A stretch of 35,694 nucleotides of DNA from an uncultured Pelagibacteraceae bacterium (GTDB lineage Bacteria; Pseudomonadota; Alphaproteobacteria; Pelagibacterales; Pelagibacteraceae). Below are positions 20,001-26,028 of this stretch, one piece after another. Both the position numbers and the translations under genes were made by a program. Position 1 is the stretch's first letter. Every line of letters starts with the position of its first letter. Where the stretch lies: the NCBI GenBank assembly GCA_902525355.1, contig CABZGO010000016.1:1-35694 (forward strand), written 5' to 3'. The notes below the pieces were generated by a model. It saw only the letters and a list, made by a program, of their open reading frames with translations. It did not search any database and was not told the DNA's origin.

Positions 20001-20100
20001 GGTCATTTTTATTGATTTTGTCCCCTTTTTTTACAAGTACTTCAATTATTTCAACGTTTTCAAAGTCTCCTATATCAGGAACTAATAAATCTAAATTCAT
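17035..20100 (-). CDS. aceE: Pyruvate dehydrogenase E1 (homodimeric) with an N-terminal lipoyl domain
   Basis: Thiamine-diphosphate E1 that decarboxylates pyruvate and acetylates a lipoyl group. It has 1021 residues against 887 in E. coli. The extra length is at the N-terminus. Residues 1-78 are a complete lipoyl/biotinyl fold: DIGDFENVEIIEVLVKKGD, then lipoyl Lys42 in LESDKSSVEVPS, and ENVNVKIGDKVSKGDLI. A charged linker (about 79-139) follows. The normal AceE begins at about residue 140 (DDIDPVETKEWL), with WFPTVSMG-type core motifs, the ThDP motif GDGEMDEPES to NCNLQRLDGP, and SYDPTFHYELAVI near the C-terminal part. aceF follows with no gap. The ATG at 20100 is the first codon of the lipoyl domain, so the fusion does not depend on the start choice. 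Confidence 0.96.
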   Translation of the reverse strand: MNLDLLVPDIGDFENVEIIEVLVKKGDKINKNDPVVTLESDKSSVEVPSNYEGIIENVNVKIGDKVSKGDLILTLSSVNKDERDKINKTLDEKIPPSTEKLIEEAETATKSDIKVETKIIEPKQIKQTRLINEVKMVSSNDDIDPVETKEWLDSLSAVLQNDGSERAHFLIKQLIDQSYKAGSKIPHTQTTPYVNTIPPDEEKRSPGDQNIERKLRSLIRWNAAAMVVRANKKHPELGGHIGTFASAATLYDVGMNHFWRAKNNKFGGDLIYFQGHSAPGMYARAFLEGRLNEKQLDRFRQEVQTDGLSSYPHPWLMPDFWQFPTVSMGIGPMLAIYQARFMKYLINRGLIKDEGRKVWAFLGDGEMDEPESLGAIGLAARENLDNLIFVVNCNLQRLDGPVRGNGKIIQELEGIFRGGGWNVLKVIWGSYWDSLLANDKTGHLVKIMNETVDGEYQAFKARNGLYVREKFFGKYHETSELVSSMSDTDIWRLNRGGHDPHKVYAAYDKAVNHKGSPTVIIAKTIKGYGMGKSGESVNTTHQQKKLDVDDLMYYRDRFDVPLTDSQVKNIEYFKPDENSEEIKYLKKRRLELGGFIPERTSYSKPIKAPVKDIFDFMKKSTGEKEMSTTMALVRMLTNLLRDKNVAPKLVPIIPDEARTFGMEGFFQKIGIYAHEGQKYEPEDSAQLSSYREEKSGQVLEEGITEAGSMSSWIAAGTAYTNHDIEMIPIYLFYSMFGFQRIGDFAWAAGDSQARGFLIGATAGRTTLAGEGLQHQDGHSHLLASTIPNCISYDPTFHYELAVIFREGLRRMHEKNENIFYYITTMNENYSHPAMPDDCDDGILKGMYKIKETSVSKEAKIQLLGSGTILREMMAASEILKKEYQVDSEVWSVTSFNELRKNGMEVERFNLLNPAETNKKSYVEECLGKQQGPILTATDYMRINADQIRPFTKKSFYSLGTDGYGRSDTRKNLRNFFEVDKEHIVAYSLSVLANEQLVASKYAEDAFKKYKIDKNKPMPTKM

Positions 20101-20177
20101 TTTTGTAATATATATATATCAATATTTGCTAAAAAAATAATTTACATTATTAATTATGTATAAAAACTGTACAAATT

Positions 20178-20254
20178 GCGCCTGTAGCTCAATTGGATAG
20201 AGCGCTTGGCTACGGACCAGGAGGTTCTGGGTTCAACTCCTAGCAGGCGCACCA
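20178..20254 (+). tRNA. tRNA-Arg (anticodon ACG)
   Basis: Complete cloverleaf. The acceptor stem GCGCCTG (20178-20184) pairs with CAGGCGC (20244-20250). The D-arm is GCTC/GAGC. The anticodon stem CTTGG/CCAGG frames the loop CTACGGA, giving anticodon ACG (read as ICG after deamination, for CGU/CGC/CGA codons). The T-arm is CTGGG-TTCAACT-CCTAG. The discriminator A and CCA are encoded (20251-20254). The next start codon on the same strand is only 14 nt after CCA. Confidence 0.97.
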
Positions 20255-20268
20255 AAATGAAAGGATAA

Positions 20269-20352
20269 ATGAAAATATCACTTGAAAAATCTGTAATTTA
20301 TTTCTTTTGTTTAGTAATAATATTTATACTTATTATGACAATAATTCTTTAA
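20269..20352 (+). CDS. 27-residue single-span membrane peptide, coupled to the thioesterase gene
   Basis: A short reading frame between tRNA-Arg and the thioesterase. It begins MKISLEKSVIYFF and continues as an uninterrupted hydrophobic run (residues 9-27, mostly Ile/Leu/Val/Phe with one Cys14). It would be a single transmembrane helix with a short charged N-terminus. Two things argue that it is translated: a purine-rich AAAGGA lies just before the ATG, and its stop overlaps the thioesterase ATG as TAATG, the same coupling seen at thrS, gltB and the TerB-like gene here. I do not recognise a family. It could be a leader peptide whose main role is to deliver ribosomes to the next gene. The composition is unremarkable for AT-rich DNA, so chance remains possible. 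Confidence 0.5.
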   Translation: MKISLEKSVIYFFCLVIIFILIMTIIL

Positions 20353-20777
20353 TGAAAAAAAAATTTGAACAATTAAGCAATAAACCAAGTTACATGAAAC
20401 ATAATGGTGGTTTATTATTTAGATATATTAACAAGAAAAAATTTGAGTTTAAAACTAAGATTAAAAAAACACATTTAAATAAAGCTGGGATAACCCATGG
20501 TGGTTATATTTGTACAATCATTGATGCAGGTGCAGGTACTGCTTGTCACAGAGCAAGTGGAAATAAACCATGTGTAACTATTTCATTGGATATAAAATTT
20601 ATAACTCCCTCAAACGTTGGAGACGAATTATTGGGAAAAGTAGAAATTCAAAAAGTTACAAAGTCAATGGTATTTATAAATTGTAAACTCAAGTGTAAAA
20701 ATAAATTAATTGCAAGTGCGGTTGGGATTTGGAAAATTTTACGAAGACCTCTTCCAAATGCTGGACTAGGTGGGTAA
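20352..20777 (+). CDS. PaaI-type hotdog-fold thioesterase
   Basis: Predicted acyl-CoA thioesterase of the PaaI/YdiI hotdog family. It has 141 residues from the ATG at 20352 (MKKKFEQLSNKPSYMKHNGG). The family signature HLNKAGITHGGYICTIIDAGAGTA holds the conserved Asn/Gly, HGG and the acidic residue on the central helix. The sheet residues VTISLDIKFITPSNVGDELLGKVEI follow. The substrate is unknown, though PaaI relatives hydrolyse aromatic or short acyl-CoAs. An in-frame TTG at 20307 would extend it by 15 residues, but the one-base TAATG overlap with the small membrane peptide supports the ATG. It is convergent with the TRAP permease gene across 3 bp. Confidence 0.87.
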   Translation: MKKKFEQLSNKPSYMKHNGGLLFRYINKKKFEFKTKIKKTHLNKAGITHGGYICTIIDAGAGTACHRASGNKPCVTISLDIKFITPSNVGDELLGKVEIQKVTKSMVFINCKLKCKNKLIASAVGIWKILRRPLPNAGLGG

Positions 20778-20780
20778 GTT

Positions 20781-22766
20781 TTATTTTCTTAATTGAAGAA
20801 TAAATATTGGCAATGCTAAAACTAAACCAATAATTGATGAACTTAGACCAGGTGCAATAAATAATAATGAAATAATTCCCAAATACCATCTTTGAAACAT
20901 AGAAACTCTTTTAAATAGATAGCCTGTAAATCCAATTCCAATCAAACCAATTCCAATCATTGCAGATATTAAAGTTACAAAAAAATCATAATAATTAAAT
21001 CCTTGGGCAACCAATAGTAGAGATGGTGAATAAACAAATACAAAAGGTACAAGAGCTTTTGCAATTCCTAATCTAAATGCAGTATTACCCGTGGTAAATG
21101 GATTTGATCCTGCAATTCCGGCAGCAGCATATGCTGCGAGAGCAACAGGCGGTGTTATGTCAGCTAAGACACCATAATAAAATACAAAAAAGTGAGAAAC
21201 AATGGGCTCAATTTGTAATTGAGTGAGAGCAGGCGCAGCAACAGCAACTAGTATTATGTATGTTGCAGTAGTTGGTACTCCTGTACCCATAAATATGCAT
21301 GATATTGCTATTAGTATTAGTGAGAAAAATAATGTTAGATCGGCTAAAGAAAAATAATTGAAAGGTAAAAAGTTTAAGAAGAAACCTCCAATATCACCAG
21401 CCGTTTGAATTACTACATAACCTAGTCTAAAACCAACACCTGTTAATGTAACTACACCAACTATAATTCCAATTGATGTTGCAGCGGCTCCAACAGCCAA
21501 AGTATTCTTTGCTCCTCTAGCAAGACACTCAAATAAGTCGTTAAAAGTAAGTCTATTTTTTTTTCTAATAAATCCAATGACCACACATGCAATTATCCCA
21601 TTTACTGCAGCATAATCTGGAGTGCGACCAATTAAAATTAAATATACCAAGATAAACAATGGAACTATTGCAAGCCAATTGTCTTGTATAATTTTTATAA
21701 ATTTAGGAACCTCACTTTCGTTTAAACCTCTAAGTCCTAGTTTTTTTGCCTCTAAATGAACCATTACAAAAATTCCAAAATAGTGAAGTAGTGCTGGAAT
21801 TAATGCAGCTGCTAAAATATCTCTTAAAGGCAATTCTAAATATTCCACCATAATAAATGCAGCAGCCCCTAAAATAGGTGGAGTTATTTGTCCACCAGTG
21901 GACGCTGTAGCTTCTACTGCGCCGGAAAAATGTGGAGGATATCCAACTTTTTTCATTGCAGGTATTGTTAAAGATCCAGTTGTTACTGTATTTGCAATCG
22001 AAGACCCAGATATAGTCCCAAGAAACGCTGAAGAAAAAATTGCTACCTTTGCTGGTCCTCCAGAATATCGTCCAGCTATTACCATTGCTAAATCAATAAA
22101 CAGTTGTCCTAGTCCTATTCGTGTTGCAAGTACGCCAAACAAAATAAATAAAAAAACATATTGAGCCATAACACCAACAGCGATTCCATAAATTCCTTGG
22201 TTAGTAATATAAATATGATTTACAAACCCTGCCCAACTACTTCCACCGTGCTTTAAAGCTCCAGGGAAAATAGGACCATATAGAGCAAAAATCATAAATA
22301 TTACACATATCAATGGTAGTGTATATCCAATAGATCTTCTTGCAGCTTCAAGGGTCAAAATTATAAGGATTGATCCCATGATAACTTCAGTACTAGAGGG
22401 ATTTCCTACTCTGCTAGCTAATATTTCAGGAGGCAATAAAGGTAAATAAAGTGCAGTTATTATAACTAGAATTGAAAAAACTATATCTATTATTGGAACT
22501 TTTCCTTTTGATTTGTCATAAGGGAAATTTTTCCAATTATAAAATAGAAATACTAGACCAACTACAAAAGAAATATGAATACCTCTATGAAGTATATCTC
22601 TAATTGTTCCAAATCCTGAAGCATAAAAATGGTAAATTGACATTGTAACTAAAGCAATAAACGTCAATAATTTCAGAAAATTTTTTAATTTTCTTTCGTT
22701 ACTTTTTATTTCAAACTTTTCTTCAAGTTTTGAAACTTCCTCAGGAGAAATGTTAAATTGAGACAT
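20781..22766 (-). CDS. TRAP transporter fused permease (TAXI-associated)
   Basis: Membrane part of a tripartite ATP-independent periplasmic (TRAP) transporter, in which the small DctQ-like and large DctM-like subunits are fused, as is usual for TAXI-type systems. It has 661 residues with about 16-18 hydrophobic segments. Typical DctM-type stretches are ALYGPIFPGALKHGG, FSSAFLGTISGSSIANTVTTGSLTIP, VEATASTGGQITPPILGAAAFIM and FMGTGVPTTATYIILVA. It works with the TAXI binding protein encoded 57 bp upstream and is driven by an ion gradient. The solute cannot be named. A strong hairpin sits 5 nt before its ATG. Confidence 0.94.
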   Translation of the reverse strand: MSQFNISPEEVSKLEEKFEIKSNERKLKNFLKLLTFIALVTMSIYHFYASGFGTIRDILHRGIHISFVVGLVFLFYNWKNFPYDKSKGKVPIIDIVFSILVIITALYLPLLPPEILASRVGNPSSTEVIMGSILIILTLEAARRSIGYTLPLICVIFMIFALYGPIFPGALKHGGSSWAGFVNHIYITNQGIYGIAVGVMAQYVFLFILFGVLATRIGLGQLFIDLAMVIAGRYSGGPAKVAIFSSAFLGTISGSSIANTVTTGSLTIPAMKKVGYPPHFSGAVEATASTGGQITPPILGAAAFIMVEYLELPLRDILAAALIPALLHYFGIFVMVHLEAKKLGLRGLNESEVPKFIKIIQDNWLAIVPLFILVYLILIGRTPDYAAVNGIIACVVIGFIRKKNRLTFNDLFECLARGAKNTLAVGAAATSIGIIVGVVTLTGVGFRLGYVVIQTAGDIGGFFLNFLPFNYFSLADLTLFFSLILIAISCIFMGTGVPTTATYIILVAVAAPALTQLQIEPIVSHFFVFYYGVLADITPPVALAAYAAAGIAGSNPFTTGNTAFRLGIAKALVPFVFVYSPSLLLVAQGFNYYDFFVTLISAMIGIGLIGIGFTGYLFKRVSMFQRWYLGIISLLFIAPGLSSSIIGLVLALPIFILQLRK

Positions 22767-22771
22767 AATAA

Positions 22772-22797
22772 TGCCCTAAGTCTTATGACCTAGGGCA
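22772..22797 (-). promoter_or_regulatory. Stem-loop between binding-protein and permease genes
   Basis: On the minus strand TGCCCTAGGTC and GACTTAGGGCA form an 11-bp stem with a single G·U pair and a 4-nt ATAA loop. It is GC-rich for this genome. It lies 26 nt after the TAXI gene stop and ends 5 nt before the permease ATG. There is no T-tract after it, so it is not a standard terminator. Likely roles are protecting the upstream binding-protein mRNA from 3' decay, or reducing ribosome access to the permease start. Both would give more binding protein than permease. Confidence 0.65.
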
Positions 22798-22823
22798 CAA
22801 TATATTTTAGAATACTTTTAAAT

Positions 22824-23831
22824 TTAATTTATAAGTCCTGCTTCTTTATAGAACTTTTCTGCACCAGGATGTAACGGTACTCCTACTCCAGAAAGAGCAG
22901 TATCAGGCGTTATTGTTTTACCTTTAGCATGACCAACATCCATAAGCTTTCTAGATTCTTTATTCCATAAAGCTTTAGTGATTTGATAAATTAACTCATT
23001 ATCTTCTTTTGCAGACGTAAACCATTGAGCACCTACTGCTACAGTATTTACTTCATCAACTCCTTCATAAGTTCCTGAAGGAATTGGGCTTTGTGAGAAA
23101 AATCCATATTTTGAAGTTAATGCTTTAGCTCCTGCACCATCTATAGGAACTAATTTTATATCAACTGCAGATGCTAACTCAACAATGGCTCCAGTCGGGA
23201 AACCTGCTACAACAAAAATAGCATCAACTTTACCATTTCTTAGGGCATCTGTAGCTGCCTTACCTTTTAAAGCTTCAGCTTTTACATCACTAGTACTTAA
23301 ACCATTTGACTCTAAAATTAATTTAGCGTCAACATATGTACCAGATCCAGGTTCATCGAGCGAAACTCTTTTACCTTTTAGGTCCTTAACAGAATTTATA
23401 TTGCTTTTTTTAAGCGCAACTAAATGAATATGTTCTTGAAAAAGTGCTGCAATAGTTCTTAAATCTTTTGCAGGTTCTTTTCCTTCCATAGTTCCAGTAC
23501 CAGTGTAAGCCCAATAAGCAACATCAGACTGTGCAAACCCTGAATTCCTTAAACCTGAAATAATAGCATTTACATTATCTACTGATCCTCTTGATGAAAC
23601 AGCTGATGCAATTAAGTTAGGCACTCCACAACTCCCGCCTTTACCACATTCTCTTGATCCTGGCGGTTTAGAAATCGCATTTGCAATCATTCCACCAACT
23701 GGGTAATAAGTGTAAGCCGTTCCTCCTGTACCAATTGTAAAAAATTTAAGTTCTTGAGCAAACGATTTACCTGACAAACTAAGTGTCAGAAGTAATACCA
23801 TTAGAGAACTTTTGAATAAGTTTTTAATCAT
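22824..23831 (-). CDS. TAXI-family TRAP transporter solute-binding protein
   Basis: Periplasmic binding protein of the TAXI type (335 residues). A signal peptide covers about residues 1-25 (hydrophobic LMVLLLTLSLSG, then SFAQE as the probable cleavage region). The mature protein starts with the TAXI signature LKFFTIGTGGTAYTYYPVGG. Later stretches include VALKKSNINSVKDLKGKRVSL and GSGTYVDAKLILESNG. The start is the ATG at 23831, because GGAG lies 5-6 nt upstream, one of the few clear Shine-Dalgarno sites here. A GTG two codons earlier is less likely. A short CGKGGSC loop could form a disulfide. It precedes the permease gene. Confidence 0.94.
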   Translation of the reverse strand: MIKNLFKSSLMVLLLTLSLSGKSFAQELKFFTIGTGGTAYTYYPVGGMIANAISKPPGSRECGKGGSCGVPNLIASAVSSRGSVDNVNAIISGLRNSGFAQSDVAYWAYTGTGTMEGKEPAKDLRTIAALFQEHIHLVALKKSNINSVKDLKGKRVSLDEPGSGTYVDAKLILESNGLSTSDVKAEALKGKAATDALRNGKVDAIFVVAGFPTGAIVELASAVDIKLVPIDGAGAKALTSKYGFFSQSPIPSGTYEGVDEVNTVAVGAQWFTSAKEDNELIYQITKALWNKESRKLMDVGHAKGKTITPDTALSGVGVPLHPGAEKFYKEAGLIN

Positions 23832-23907
23832 TTTCACTCCAATCTATTAATTATTATCACTATTTAATATTAATCAATTATTATTGTCTATAGAAATTAT
23901 GGAGTAT

Positions 23908-25866
23908 TTATGGTGTCTTAAGTTCATCTAAATTTTTAAACTCATTTAAAATATTTGGATTTATAAGAGCTTGAATATTTTTTATTTTATTTCCCTCAAC
24001 AGTGTTTCGAACAGCTATCTCAACTATTTTTCCATTTTTTGTTCTTGGTATATCTGAAACCTCAATTATTTTTTTGGGTACGTGCCTTGGGGATGCATCT
24101 AAACGTATAGCTTTTTTAATTTTTAAAGATAAATCTTCATTTAATGACTTAGGTTTCTTAAGAACAACAAATAATATAATTCTTACATCATTATCCCATT
24201 TCTGACCTATAACTATTGATTCTTTAACTTCTTTAAATTTGTCGACTACAGAATATATCTCAGCGGTACCTAATCTTGCTCCACCAGGATTTAGTGTAGC
24301 ATCTGACCTTCCATAAATTACATAGCCTCCGTTAGATTTTCTTTCAGCAAAATCTCCGTGATGCCAAATATTTTTATATTTTTTGAAATATGCACTTTTA
24401 TATTTTTCATTATTTTTATCATTCCAAAATAATTTTGGCATTGAGGGAAAGGGCGATTTACAGACTAATTCTCCTTTTTGATTTATTAAAGACTTTCCTC
24501 TTTCAGAAAAAACATCTGTATTCATTCCTAATCCATTATTCTGAATCTGTCCCCTGTAAACTGGAGAATATATATTACCTAATACAAAGCATGATACTAA
24601 ATCTGTACCACCCGCAATAGATGCTAAATGAACATTTTTTTTTACATTTTTATAAACATACTCAAAACCATCAGAGGATAAAGGTGATCCAGTAGAACAA
24701 ATAGTTTTGAGAGACTTTAGTTTAAATTTTTTTTTAATATTTACGTTAAGCTTTTTTAATTGGTCTATATACTTTGCACTTATACCAAACAAAGAGATTT
24801 TTTCTTTGGTAGCTAATTTAAATAGTAAATCATTTCTTTTGTGCATTGGAAAGCCATCAAATAGAACAATAGAAGCTTTCGATGCCAAGAAAGTTATTAA
24901 CCAATTCCACATCATCCATCCACAGGTAGTAAAATAAAATACATTATCTCCTTCCTTAACATCACAATGAAGTTTATGTTCCTTAAGATGCTGTAACAAA
25001 ACACCACCGGCTCTATGACATATGCATTTTGGTTTCCCTGTTGTTCCACTTGAATATAAAATTGCTAGCTCTTTGTCAAAATCAAACTTTTTAAATTTAT
25101 ATTCTCTCTCTTTTTTATATTTAATTTTATTATAATAAAAAATTTTAATTCGTTTGATCTTATTTTGTTTTAAACTTTTCTTACCTGGATAATTAGTAAT
25201 TAGAACACATTTAATAGATTTAATTTTTTTTAGAATAGCTGGTAATCTTTCAAGTACATTGATCTCTTTACCATTATAATAATACCTATCTGTAATTATT
25301 AATAATTTTGGTTTGATTTGAGAAAATCTTTCTACAACACCTTTTATACCAAAGTCTGGTGAACATGAGGACCAAATGGCTCCAATAGCACTAGTGGCTA
25401 AAAAACTCTCAATTGTTTCTATTTGATTTGCAGTATAAGCTGCAATTCTGTCTCTTTCTTTGATTTTATTTTTTTTAAAAAAATTAATTAATTTTACAGT
25501 GTTATTATTTAATTCATTCCAAGATTTTTCTTCTCGATATCCGTTTTCACTAATAAATGTAACAGCCTTTGAATTATCATTTTTAGATAACAAGTTTTCT
25601 GCATAATTTAATTTAGATTTTACTAAAAATTTACTTTTAAAAATTTCTTTTGGAAAATGAAATTTATCATTTTTAAGACCTTTGACATTTGAAAATTCCC
25701 ATATAGAAGACCAGAATAGTTTTGGGTTTTCAATTGTCCAATTATACAATTTTTTGTAATTTTTCTTAGGTGTGTAATTAAATTTTTTTGCTAAAAACTT
25801 TTCAAATTCAAATAAATTTGATTTTGATTTTGTTTTAGAATTTGCTTCCCACAGTTTCTGAGGCAT
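23908..25866 (-). CDS. aacS: Acetoacetyl-CoA synthetase
   Basis: AMP-forming acyl-CoA synthetase (ANL superfamily) that activates acetoacetate to acetoacetyl-CoA. It has 652 residues, normal for this family. The N-terminal ACAS domain starts LWEANSKTKSKSNLFEFEKF. The AMP-binding motif is LYSSGTTGKPKCICHRAGG, followed by the AacS-typical HLKEHKLHCDVKEGDNVFY and TTCGWMMWNWLITFLAS. The C-terminal domain has YGRSDATLNPGGARLGTAEIY and the reactive Lys in PRTKNGKIVE. It could support ketone-body or polyhydroxybutyrate carbon use. It lies 76 bp upstream of the TAXI gene on the same strand, which may point to a shared substrate theme, but that is only positional. Confidence 0.92.
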   Translation of the reverse strand: MPQKLWEANSKTKSKSNLFEFEKFLAKKFNYTPKKNYKKLYNWTIENPKLFWSSIWEFSNVKGLKNDKFHFPKEIFKSKFLVKSKLNYAENLLSKNDNSKAVTFISENGYREEKSWNELNNNTVKLINFFKKNKIKERDRIAAYTANQIETIESFLATSAIGAIWSSCSPDFGIKGVVERFSQIKPKLLIITDRYYYNGKEINVLERLPAILKKIKSIKCVLITNYPGKKSLKQNKIKRIKIFYYNKIKYKKEREYKFKKFDFDKELAILYSSGTTGKPKCICHRAGGVLLQHLKEHKLHCDVKEGDNVFYFTTCGWMMWNWLITFLASKASIVLFDGFPMHKRNDLLFKLATKEKISLFGISAKYIDQLKKLNVNIKKKFKLKSLKTICSTGSPLSSDGFEYVYKNVKKNVHLASIAGGTDLVSCFVLGNIYSPVYRGQIQNNGLGMNTDVFSERGKSLINQKGELVCKSPFPSMPKLFWNDKNNEKYKSAYFKKYKNIWHHGDFAERKSNGGYVIYGRSDATLNPGGARLGTAEIYSVVDKFKEVKESIVIGQKWDNDVRIILFVVLKKPKSLNEDLSLKIKKAIRLDASPRHVPKKIIEVSDIPRTKNGKIVEIAVRNTVEGNKIKNIQALINPNILNEFKNLDELKTP

Positions 25867-26028
25867 AAAAAAATATATTTAATTTTTTGAAATTATGATA
25901 ACCTTAATGCATTAAACAATAAAAATGAGAACTTTTTCGTCAATGATTCGGACTAGTTTTAGTCTATTTTTGTTCTTTAAAGGTAACAATATATAGTATT
26001 AGTAAAAAAAATCACACCAAAACTAGAA

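Noticed and set aside
25925-25996. 23-codon frame (starts MRTFSSMIRTSF) and a short stem GACTA-gttt-TAGTC at 25951-25964 in the aacS/helicase divergent gap
   Set aside because: No Shine-Dalgarno and no overlap with the helicase start. The stem is only 5 bp. Both are expected by chance in AT-rich DNA, so they are not listed as features.
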